Assembly (NCBI GenBank): GCA_937899715.1
Contig: CALCNX010000061.1
Coordinates: 1 to 38,518, forward strand
Direction of reading: 5' to 3'
DNA: 38,518 nucleotides
Source: an uncultured bacterium
GTDB lineage: Bacteria; Bacteroidota; Ignavibacteria; Kapaibacteriales; UBA4661
The translations under genes and the position numbers were made by a program. Of the stretch, positions 32,407-38,518 are shown one piece after another. Within the stretch, counting starts at the first letter, position 1. Each line of letters starts with the position of its first letter. Under the pieces are notes generated by a model, which made no database searches, was not told where the DNA came from, and worked only from the letters and a program-made list of their open reading frames with translations.

Positions 32407-33122
32407 TGCAGTTCCTTGATAAAGGGTGCGAGTAGTTGTCGGAGTTGTTGTTTTGCGCGGAAGACGCGCACTTTTGCCAGAGATACCGTGATACCGAGCG
32501 CTTGAGCGATTTCCTCGTGTTGCAAACCGTCGTATTGCTTGAGTTCAAACGCCTCGCGCAAATCCTCCGGCAGTTGAGCAATCGCTCGGTCGAGTGCTTG
32601 TTGGAGTAAGAAATCGTGGTGTTCGTTTACTCCAATGCCTCTGTCTGGCGTAACATCATCAAATTCTTCGTCAATGGGTTTGTTTTGTGTAAGGTCGCGC
32701 TGCTGACGTTTGGACACTTTCATCACGTGATGCCGTGCGATAGTGAAGAGCCATGCGGCGTAGTTCCCGCCTGTGAAGGATTCGCGCTTTTCAAAGACCA
32801 CACTCATCACGGCTTGAAATGCGTCCTTTGCAGCATCTTGCGAGCCGGTTGCGCGGAGACAATAGGCATAAAGCCGCTTGTCATAGCGTTTGTAGAGCGT
32901 ATTGAACGCTGCTTCACTGCGTTCTTCTCGAATTTTCGTAAACAGTTCCTCATCGCTTATTTCGGGCGGCGAGGACGATTTGGCTATACTCATTGGTTCG
33001 TCGTCGGCTGAATGAAGTCGCTTTAGTGCGCGGTCGCTTTGCTGGGGAGGCTTAGCGGGCGCACGAAAGGCGGCGTAAAGAGGCTGTACCTCATCGGGAA
33101 CAGCATACATTGATGTAGCCAT
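32403..33122 (-). CDS. ECF-type RNA polymerase sigma factor, 239 aa
   Basis: Directs RNA polymerase to a stress or envelope regulon. Region 2 is FNTLYKRYDKRLYAYCLRATGSQDAAKDAFQAVMSVVFEKRESFTGGNYAAWLFTIARHHVMKVSKRQQR, and region 4 is AIAQLPEDLREAFELKQYDGLQHEEIAQALGITVSLAKVRVFRAKQQLRQLL with a clear helix-turn-helix. A 58-residue Ser/Pro-rich N-terminal extension is unusual; a second in-frame ATG (near MSIAKSS, about residue 44) could be the real start. Its TGA overlaps the ATG of the anti-sigma gene. Confidence 0.9.
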   Translation of the reverse strand: MATSMYAVPDEVQPLYAAFRAPAKPPQQSDRALKRLHSADDEPMSIAKSSSPPEISDEELFTKIREERSEAAFNTLYKRYDKRLYAYCLRATGSQDAAKDAFQAVMSVVFEKRESFTGGNYAAWLFTIARHHVMKVSKRQQRDLTQNKPIDEEFDDVTPDRGIGVNEHHDFLLQQALDRAIAQLPEDLREAFELKQYDGLQHEEIAQALGITVSLAKVRVFRAKQQLRQLLAPFIKELQ

Positions 33123-33425
33123 AAAAATAACGAAAATTCGGTATAATTCTTTCAGGTCAATTTCTTTCTACGCAGATTGATTTACTTTTTTCAAAGACTT
33201 GTGCTGGGCGAACAACTCTTTGTTCAGCAGCTTGTTGAGCAGCGGTCTTACAGATAAAAAGCATTCAAAGGAAAAAGAGTTACAAGAATAATTAAAAAAT
33301 TTTCGATTTGTGTATGAATTTGCAAATGATTGCGCTTCGGCACCGATAATCACTCGCTTCTGTTACCAATAAAAAGAAGCGAATGTTGTATTTTGCTATG
33401 AGGTTTGGAAAGAAGTAGGAAAAAT
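33123..33425 (-). other. Intergenic region upstream of the sigma factor operon (303 bp)
   Basis: Nothing credible is coded here. A small hairpin GAACAA/TTGTTC lies near 33209-33224. On the minus strand TTGACC followed by TATACC lies just before the sigma gene, but the spacing is too short for a housekeeping promoter, so I do not call one. Confidence 0.4.
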
Positions 33426-34091
33426 TTACTGCGTTCGCACAAAAAAGAAGAGTGCGACGACAAGCACTCCGGCAAGAATAACAATAGCAGGCTCCGCGAC
33501 TTGCTTCCAGAAGTTTGGCACTGCCTCTGGCACTGTCGGCGAGGCAAAACCATATTGTTTGCTTTCTAGGCTGTGCGTAGATTGGCGAGCAATGGTATCG
33601 CGCATTTGCAGCGTAATCGGCTCTAATGCCTGCACAACGCCGTCGCGCGTTTCCACGTGTGCCATTACAGAGCATGAAGCCTCACGCTGTAGAGAATCAA
33701 AGCTGCTAGCACAGATAAAATAGCGTACAGCACAATCTGTCAATCGCAGAACGAGTTTTGCTCGAAAAGTGGTACTGTCACTTGCTCTATATTGTTTTAC
33801 TTTACGCACACTGGCAAAAAGAGCATTTTCCAGCATCCATGCGCCTTCGTGCGGCACAATCGAAACCCGGAGCGTCTCCTGCGGAAAAAGCGGTGTACGG
33901 AGTTGCTTGGCAACACGCTCAGAAGCAGAACGCATGAGCGAATCTATCAAGTCGAGATTACGCGGCGTATGGGATTGGGCAAGGAGGTCGAAAGAACGTG
34001 GAACACCAGTCAAATGAAAGAAGCAGACCGTAAAGAATAGAGTCAGCAAGCGGTGTCGTAGTATTGGTAGCAGGCGCATAGAATTTCTCAC
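33426..34091 (-). CDS. Hypothetical envelope protein with C-terminal membrane helix, 221 aa
   Basis: I do not recognise the family. It has a basic N-terminus and a hydrophobic stretch (about residues 14-28) like an uncleaved or weak signal, LLAQ near 38 as a possible cleavage site, a mixed alpha/beta periplasmic domain of about 140 residues (LIDSLMRSASERVAKQL, FPQETLRVSIVPHEGAWMLENAL), and one strong C-terminal helix (AIVILAGVLVVALFFFVRTQ). The domain order suggests a periplasmic protein held by its tail. It starts 15 bp after the stop of 34107-34613, so the two are probably co-expressed. Function unknown. Confidence 0.65.
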   Translation of the reverse strand: MRNSMRLLPILRHRLLTLFFTVCFFHLTGVPRSFDLLAQSHTPRNLDLIDSLMRSASERVAKQLRTPLFPQETLRVSIVPHEGAWMLENALFASVRKVKQYRASDSTTFRAKLVLRLTDCAVRYFICASSFDSLQREASCSVMAHVETRDGVVQALEPITLQMRDTIARQSTHSLESKQYGFASPTVPEAVPNFWKQVAEPAIVILAGVLVVALFFFVRTQ

Positions 34092-34106
34092 AACCGTCCT
34101 TTGCCG

Positions 34107-34613
34107 CTATCGTGCGGTAAGTTGTCGTTTGAGAATAATAAGTGATTGCACGAGCGCCTGCTCCTGCTCATAGAGCGAAGGGCGAATCCGCAAAAGCCGA
34201 CGGCGACTGCGAAGGCGGATTTTAACAAGTTTATAGACACCCCGCACTTTGAGCATTTTCTGTCTGCCAATAGAAATTATGTCTATATCTTGCTGCTGAA
34301 ACGTGCGTGAGCGGAAGCGGTTGGTAAAGCGAATATACGAACTACCGATAACAATAGAACGCCGCATATACCAATTCCCCAGCGACCAGAGACAGGAACC
34401 GATAACCAATCCGCCCAAGACAATCACAATCGGGTCGCGCAGTGTGAGATTAAGCGACCCATCCCAAACGGTTCCACGCACGAGCGCATAGCAAATCAGC
34501 GCCAAAGCATATAAAGCAATGGCTTGCCAATAGAAGTCCATCCGCACAGGAAATTCCTGTTCGTGCAAAATCTGTTCATGGGACGATGATTCGATGGTTT
34601 CGTGAGCGTTCAT
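34107..34613 (-). CDS. Two-helix membrane protein with PH-like cytoplasmic domain, 168 aa
   Basis: Two membrane helices (about residues 28-45 and 60-80) with a basic C-terminal half: IVIGSSYIRFTNRFRSRTFQQQDIDIISIGRQKMLKVRGVYKLVKIRLRSRRRLLRIRPSLY. This strand-rich stretch after two helices resembles bacterial PH-like (YdbT/YvbH-type) membrane proteins, but I cannot name a family. The region is very Arg-rich. It lies just upstream of the 221-aa membrane-tailed protein and is divergent from the RmlD-like gene across 92 bp. Confidence 0.6.
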   Translation of the reverse strand: MNAHETIESSSHEQILHEQEFPVRMDFYWQAIALYALALICYALVRGTVWDGSLNLTLRDPIVIVLGGLVIGSCLWSLGNWYMRRSIVIGSSYIRFTNRFRSRTFQQQDIDIISIGRQKMLKVRGVYKLVKIRLRSRRRLLRIRPSLYEQEQALVQSLIILKRQLTAR

Positions 34614-34705
34614 GGCAGCGCTGCGTTGATGAGAAGTATGATGGAAACAAAATACGGATTTTTTTTGATGAAGACAATTTCAAACAACAATACCGATAGG
34701 CACCG

Positions 34706-35662
34706 ATGATTACCACACCAAATTCGCACAGTCAAACGCCTTTTTCACGGATATTGATCACTGGCGGCATGGGGTTTTTCGGGTCGAATACGGCGACGCG
34801 CTTTCGTCAGCATAGCATCATACCAATTTTATCGTCCTCTTCGCCGGAGCGTTACCCGGAGCCGCAGAGAAGCACATTGGCGCATATAAACATTCTCGAC
34901 CGAGCATCTATCGAAGCCTGTTTGCGGCAGTATACGCCGGACGCAATACTTCATGCGGCGGCATTCTCTGCCCCGCTTGCGTGCGAAAAAGAACCCGATG
35001 TTGCTTATTCAGTCAACGTCGTCGGCACGCAAAATGTAATGTTGCTTGCGGCAGAGTATGATGTTCCCGTTGTGTTTACTTCGACCGACCTTGTTTTTAA
35101 CGGCGAAAAAAATGTTCTGCGCGACGGCTATTATTCAGAAGTGGATGAGCCGGACGCGCACATCGTCTATGGCAAAACAAAGATAGCGGCGGAGCGGGGC
35201 ATCCAAGAGCAATCTTTTGGAAAATGGATTATCCTCCGTACTGCGCTTATGTTTGGTCGGCGTGTGGCATGGGCAAATGGTTTTCCACAATTTGCGGTGG
35301 ATTTGTTGAAAAGTGGAAAACCCGCAACGCTCTTCACCGATCAATTCCGTACCCCCGCCTATATTCCTGACATTGCTGAGGTAATTGTGCATTTGCTTCG
35401 CGCGGAGAAGTTTGGTGAAATCTATCATTGCGGGGGCAGCGAGCGCATAGACCGTGTGAGTTTTGTGCAGAGATATTGTGCCATAGCGGGTGTGGACACA
35501 AGCGGAATCATCGCCTGTACCATGGACGATGTGCCGAATTACACGACACGAGTGCGCGATGTTTCATTGAACAGCGAAAAACTCCGCCGCAGTCTAGCGC
35601 AATTTTCTTGGCAGATGCCCCCCTACGAAAAAGCATTTCAGGAGATGCTCGGAGAAGAGTAA
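34706..35662 (+). CDS. RmlD-like NAD(P)-dependent sugar reductase, 318 aa
   Basis: An extended SDR of the dTDP-4-dehydrorhamnose reductase kind. Cofactor loop ILITGGMGFFGSN (16-28), HAAAFSAPLACEKEPDVAYSVNVVGTQNV (83-111), FTSTDLVFNGEKN with the active Ser/Thr, and Tyr155-x3-Lys159 in VYGKTK. FRTPAYIPDIAEVI is typical of RmlD. It may make an activated deoxysugar, but no other rml gene is near and related enzymes act in other sugar pathways, so I give no symbol. It is the last chromosomal gene before tRNA-Lys. Confidence 0.8.
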   Translation: MITTPNSHSQTPFSRILITGGMGFFGSNTATRFRQHSIIPILSSSSPERYPEPQRSTLAHINILDRASIEACLRQYTPDAILHAAAFSAPLACEKEPDVAYSVNVVGTQNVMLLAAEYDVPVVFTSTDLVFNGEKNVLRDGYYSEVDEPDAHIVYGKTKIAAERGIQEQSFGKWIILRTALMFGRRVAWANGFPQFAVDLLKSGKPATLFTDQFRTPAYIPDIAEVIVHLLRAEKFGEIYHCGGSERIDRVSFVQRYCAIAGVDTSGIIACTMDDVPNYTTRVRDVSLNSEKLRRSLAQFSWQMPPYEKAFQEMLGEE

Positions 35663-35772
35663 AATCCCCTTTTCGCTTGTTTTTGTGCGCCCGCTATGGT
35701 ATGCTTACCCAACTATTGGCGGTACGGCGAAAAAACAAAAGTGTGTAATTTTACGCACTAAAAAAGATTTTC

Positions 35773-35805
35773 TTTGGATATTTCCATGTAGAACTGCTAT
35801 ATTTG
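35773..35805 (+). promoter_or_regulatory. Promoter of tRNA-Lys
   Basis: TTTG (35773-35776), 21-bp spacer, TATATTTG (35798-35805), an exact TAnnTTTG match. Start is expected near 35812, about 30 bp before the tRNA. Confidence 0.65.
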
Positions 35806-35841
35806 TGATTCTATTGCTCAAAGCAAAAGAAACAATGGTTA

Positions 35842-35913
35842 GACCCCGTAGCTCAGCGGTAGAGCATTTGACTTTTAATCAAAGGGCCGATGGTTCGAGA
35901 CCATCCGGGGTCA
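35842..35913 (+). tRNA. tRNA-Lys (TTT)
   Basis: A 72-nt cloverleaf: GACCCCG pairs with CGGGGTC, discriminator A, D-arm AGCTCAGCGGTAGAGC, anticodon loop CTTTTAA closed by TTTGA/TCAAA, T-arm GATGGTTCGAGACCATC. Anticodon TTT. CCA is not encoded. It is followed by its own terminator and then by a phage-like segment, so its 3' end is a possible attachment site, though I see no duplicate of it in this window. Confidence 0.97.
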
Positions 35914-35926
35914 CACAAACTACGGC

Positions 35927-35958
35927 AAAAGCCGCTTCATTACTGAAGCGGCTTTTTT
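35927..35958 (+). terminator. Intrinsic terminator of tRNA-Lys
   Basis: AAAAGCCGCTTCA, TTAC loop, TGAAGCGGCTTTT: 13 perfect pairs with a six-T tail, starting 13 bp after the tRNA. Confidence 0.9.
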
Positions 35959-36120
35959 ATTGTCCTATTCGTGTCCTAAACTTTCCAATAACAGTAGTAA
36001 TTGAGTGCAAATGTATAGTGCATGAGCGGACAGCAATTTTTTCTGTTGCATATATCTCAAAATTCCATTCCTTCCTGATTTTTCTCGTTAGTACGTCTGC
36101 TTTGTGCTTTATTTCGTAAT

Positions 36121-37018
36121 CCCTTTGCCTCAGCGTCATCGGGGACAAGGGTTTCGTCATCGCGCCGCGCTCCGGCGAAACCCTCGCCCCCGTGTATTAT
36201 TCGCTCCGCTCAAATCGCTGCGCTCGGTTTTCTCTTTCCTCGCCGCGGGAATCTCCGTGCGCAGGGCGCACTCCGCTTCCCGCAGCTTGTGGCTCAATAA
36301 TTTGGCATTCAAGCGTTGCGCTCCGCGCCAATGCCACCGCTTCCAACGTCGCCGTCCGTGTGTACTTCTGTTGGCTAGCCGAGCTTCCCCGCGTGAGTGC
36401 GTGTCCGCTCGGCAGTTGTGTCTGTCTCAAACGGGCGCTGCTGCGCCCTTCCCTTTCGTCAATGCTCCTCGTGTTGCTGTTCGTGTGTCCGCTTCCTAAT
36501 GTCGGCGATACCGAACCATTCTGCCACGATACAACCATTCCACAAAGCACTGATTCGCCTGCCCACTCCTTTCGCGCCGTCGCGCTCTCTGCGGGGCGGC
36601 GTAGCAACGGGTCGGCGGTACTCTTTCGGTTGCAAGCCGCTTTCCGCGCTCCCCCACCACCCTTTTTTCCTATCGTGTACCTTCCGTTTGGGGGAATCGC
36701 TACAAGCAGCTTGCGTTTGTTTTTCTACCGCCGCCGTGCAACAGAGGAAGCGGCAGCAGAACAATACTTTTCTCTTTATGGCTTCCACTTTGTTCCGCCA
36801 CGCCCTGCGGCAGCAGGCATTTGTTTTTCGGGGGCAGGGCAGTGGGCGGCGAAAAAATGCAAAGATACGGTGGTTGGTCGAAGACTTCCTAAAAATTCTA
36901 AATGCAAGGGTAGTACAAGCGCGAAGACGCGCCCTTGCATTTCGATTTTTCCCACCGTAAGAAGCATTTTTCGTTCTCGCCGCCCACTGCCCCGCCCCCT
37001 CTTCCGGCGGTTTTTTGT
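36121..37018. ncRNA. Candidate large structured non-coding RNA region beside tRNA-Lys
   Basis: About 0.9 kb, GC-rich and pyrimidine-skewed on the plus strand, with no credible gene but dense stem-loops: GGGG..GGGTTTCG with CGAAACCC..CCCC (36141-36190); GCGGGAA..GTGCGC, 3-base loop, GCGCAC..TTCCCGC (36245-36283); TGGCATT/AATGCCA (36303-36336); GCCGAGC/GCTCGGC (36378-36413); GGGCGC TGCT GCGCCC (36433-36448); GCGGC..GCAAC with GTTGC..GCCGC (36596-36640); a bulged hairpin (36803-36819); then the giant hairpin at 36831-36998. The strand is unclear; a plus-strand end at CCGGCGGTTTTTT (37003-37015) is possible. Large ornate RNAs such as GOLLD and ROOL occur in phages near tRNAs, but I see no proof of membership. 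Confidence 0.5.
36831..36998. repeat. 168-nt nested inverted repeat (long hairpin)
   Basis: Arms pair in nested order: 36831-36852 with 36977-36998 (21 of 22 bases), 36853-36860 with 36964-36971 (8 bp), 36867-36873 with 36952-36958 (7 bp), 36891-36896 with 36945-36950 (6 bp), 36900-36910 with 36932-36942 (11 bp), and a GCGCG/CGCGC tip. More than 50 paired positions in one hairpin with small internal loops. Too long and regular for a terminator. Confidence 0.85.
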
Positions 37019-37071
37019 TATTCTCGCGGCTGGTGCGGTTTTTTCTTTCTCTTTTTTATTGAGGTGTTGTT

Positions 37072-37233
37072 ATGTCTCTTGTCCTTATTCCCGCCGATAT
37101 TCTGGAATCCATGTTAGATTCCGTCATCACCAATGATGAAGCAGGCTTTGTCATGGATTGTGATGTGCCGGATGAAGTAATTCCGGCACTGGATTACATT
37201 TTGTGGAATCGATTGGGCGAAGAAGAAGAGTGA
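37072..37233 (+). CDS. Small acidic protein, 53 aa, phage-like segment
   Basis: ATG 37072 to TGA 37231-37233, with GAGG 7 bases before the start and an intrinsic terminator 11 bp after the stop, which makes this short frame credible. The product is strongly acidic (about 14 Asp/Glu against 1 Arg): it begins MSLVLIPADILESMLD and ends in WNRLGEEEE. The pattern of hydrophobic and acidic residues suggests two helices. Small acidic proteins of phages are often inhibitors or DNA mimics, but no family is recognised. It lies on the opposite strand to the HNH and YqaJ genes and directly after the long hairpin. Confidence 0.6.
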   Translation: MSLVLIPADILESMLDSVITNDEAGFVMDCDVPDEVIPALDYILWNRLGEEEE

Positions 37234-37244
37234 TTCGCTTAGTT

Positions 37245-37270
37245 CCCTGTCCGTTTCGGGCGGGGTTTTT
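37245..37270 (+). terminator. Intrinsic terminator after the 53-aa gene
   Basis: CCCTGTCCG, TTT loop, CGGGCGGGG: nine pairs including two G-U, then five Ts. Confidence 0.75.
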
Positions 37271-37604
37271 GCGCGGTATTGCGTGGGCTGTTCTCCTCGC
37301 CGTCCTCGTCGTCCTGCCCCGCAGGTCGTTCCGTCTCGTCCCTCGTCTCTCACTCCCTCGGCATTTGTTATTATTGCCCGAAGGGGCGGGATTCCAATTT
37401 TGAGAGAAATAAACGATATAACAGGACGAAGTTCCTTACTTTACTGCATCATCGTAAACTGCCGCGAAACACCAAGGATTTTTTTTTGCGTCTTTCCGCT
37501 GAAATGGGGCAGGTAAAGCAAAAACACCGATGTAGTCCGCATGACGAGAGGAATGTTTTCATTTAGTAAAGTGCTTACGGCGGCAAAAAAAAACAGCATT
37601 TTTT
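37271..37604. other. Non-coding stretch between the 53-aa gene and the HNH gene
   Basis: About 330 bp. The first part is pyrimidine-rich on the plus strand (CGTCCTCGTCGTCCTG). There is a long T-run at 37479-37488. On the minus strand an A-run, TGCTG and a nine-T run near 37584-37606 may end the HNH transcript. I see no gene. Confidence 0.4.
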
Positions 37605-37943
37605 TCACTCCTCCTCAAACAACCACATCAAGCCTTTTTTCTTTGCCCATGTTCGGCGACAATTTTGTGCATGAAGCCGTCGGTCGTGCCGAAGATGACA
37701 GCGCTGACAGAGTGCTTTGAGGTTTTCCGCTCGATTGTCGGCGGGATTGTGGTTCAGATGCGCGACCGACAAGACGACACGACCATCTTTGACCGTGCCG
37801 TCTTGGAGGCGGGTAAAATAGAGTTGATTGTCGCTCACACCACACCCTTCGCAGGTGTGATGTGAGCGGCGCAGCACACGCGCTCGCACACGTTGCCATT
37901 TTTTGCCACGATAATAATGACGATACTCCGGTTTTATGGGCAT
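37605..37943 (-). CDS. HNH endonuclease, 112 aa
   Basis: A small HNH/McrA-like nuclease with a zinc-ribbon: CEGC, then LSVAHLNHNPADNRAENLKALCQRCHLRHD, i.e. a first Cys pair, the catalytic His in AHLNHN, the Asn in ENLKAL and a second Cys pair CQRC. Phage HNH proteins of this size nick DNA during packaging or act as free-standing homing nucleases. ATG 37943 has AAAGGA 10 bases upstream and overlaps the YqaJ gene by 10 bases; the frame extends to a TTG at 37976 that is less likely. Confidence 0.88.
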   Translation of the reverse strand: MPIKPEYRHYYRGKKWQRVRARVLRRSHHTCEGCGVSDNQLYFTRLQDGTVKDGRVVLSVAHLNHNPADNRAENLKALCQRCHLRHDRRLHAQNCRRTWAKKKGLMWLFEEE

Positions 37944-38506
37944 GGCGGAATAGTCCTTTCGATATGTTGTTCCCAAAACATTTGCGCGGTGTCCTTCATC
38001 CGTTCAATAAGTTCTTCATCGCGTACAATCGGCTGCACGTGTAACTTCCAGCCTTGCTCAAGAGCGCAAATATAGCCAAACTTCATGCCCAAAACGAACA
38101 AGTACCATTGCACTTGATATGCTGCCATTGTGCGCTTGTCTTTCGACCAGTAGGCAGCGTTTTTGATTTCCAAAATCGCGTGAGCTTCACTGTTCCCAAC
38201 AGATAACAAGCGGTCAGGCGTTGCCAAAAATATACCGTCGCGCTTGTACAAGCGCTTGGGATTGAGAATGGTAAATTCTGGTTTCAAGCGCTTGAACTCG
38301 CGCACGGTAAAGGCTTCAATCCGTTTGCCGATGCGCATTTGTTCGGTTTCGGGCGTTTCGTAGCCTTCGACTTTGGAGCGGTAAACATCTTCTGCGTTTG
38401 CGAATGGGTTTACGCCCATGAGTGCGGCAATATCACTGCCGCCGATGCCGCTTCGCCGCATAGTGCGCCACGATTTGAGCGAGGTTATTTTGATTTCTTC
38501 CAGCAT
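37934..38506 (-). CDS. YqaJ-type viral recombinase/exonuclease, 190 aa
   Basis: A lambda-exonuclease-fold 5'-3' exonuclease used with a RecT/Bet annealing protein in phage recombination. Visible motifs: WRTMRRSGIGGSDIAALMGVNPF (13-35), Glu64 in GKRIEAF, catalytic TPDRL (Asp98) and EIK (Glu113, Lys115) in ILEIKNAAYW, and YQVQWYLFVLG (130-140). These are the standard D-ExK nuclease residues in order. The 190 residues are slightly short for YqaJ but contain the full core. No annealing protein is visible because the window ends 12 bp upstream. It overlaps the HNH gene and is probably transcribed with it. Confidence 0.9.
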   Translation of the reverse strand: MLEEIKITSLKSWRTMRRSGIGGSDIAALMGVNPFANAEDVYRSKVEGYETPETEQMRIGKRIEAFTVREFKRLKPEFTILNPKRLYKRDGIFLATPDRLLSVGNSEAHAILEIKNAAYWSKDKRTMAAYQVQWYLFVLGMKFGYICALEQGWKLHVQPIVRDEELIERMKDTAQMFWEQHIERTIPPCP

Positions 38507-38518
38507 AATTTTTGAAAA

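Noticed and set aside
33168..33353. 61-aa frame upstream of the sigma factor gene
   Set aside because: No ribosome site, no domain, AT-rich intergenic composition, and it lies where the sigma operon promoter should be.
36192..37136. 314-aa open frame and several antisense frames in the GC-rich region
   Set aside because: The product is Cys/Ser/Arg/Pro-rich without any domain, no ribosome site precedes it, and it runs through the long inverted repeat. The open frame follows from GC-rich, stop-poor sequence.

Overview
This window looks like chromosome from a Bacteroidota/Chlorobiota-type bacterium, perhaps a Kapabacteria- or Chlorobi-like lineage, with a phage-like segment at each end. The lineage call rests on a type IX secretion sorting domain (15286-16854), several small outer-membrane barrels, a DUF4270-like lipoprotein, a DUF4197 protein, a 'cytochrome B'-type small membrane protein, and promoters of the TTTG-N18..21-TAnnTTTG form instead of classic sigma70 ones. 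No 16S gene is present, so the assignment is inference.

Layout. 1-2825: minus-strand phage-like genes (peptidoglycan hydrolase running off the left edge, small membrane protein, unknown proteins, a stand-alone DnaA domain IV-like protein, a winged-helix protein), bounded by a CAT-anticodon tRNA (2881-2953). 2966-9908: envelope block of barrels and a lipoprotein, with glycogen synthase glgA. 10157-12451: purL. 12461-15270: methionine operon metY-metX with a 5' leader. 15286-16854: T9SS cargo. 17239-18883: MraZ boxes, mraZ, rsmH, with the rest of the dcw cluster missing. 19065-35662: mixed metabolic and envelope genes (SDR, DUF4197, HAD phosphatase, DinB, J-domain, three glycosyltransferases, DUF3108, ATP-grasp, two hydrolases, an ECF sigma/anti-sigma pair, an RmlD-like reductase). 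35842-35913: tRNA-Lys. 35960-38518: a second phage-like segment with about 0.9 kb of GC-rich, hairpin-dense non-coding DNA, a 53-residue acidic protein, an HNH nuclease and a YqaJ-type exonuclease.

Most interesting system: the metY leader. A near-consensus promoter (15240-15269) precedes a 38-codon reading frame (15084-15200, minus) whose residues 17-28 are MMQMCMMMCCCM. Past its stop lies a strong intrinsic terminator (15007-15046). The 5' arm of that terminator is complementary over 13 of 14 positions to a segment inside the leader frame (15101-15114). This is the architecture of ribosome-mediated transcription attenuation, here apparently reading charged Met-tRNA and Cys-tRNA to control homocysteine synthesis. 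I see no SAM riboswitch consensus there.

Second: the non-coding region beside tRNA-Lys (36121-37018), which ends in a 168-nt nested inverted repeat, resembles in position and style the large ornate RNAs known from phages, though I cannot assign it to a known family.
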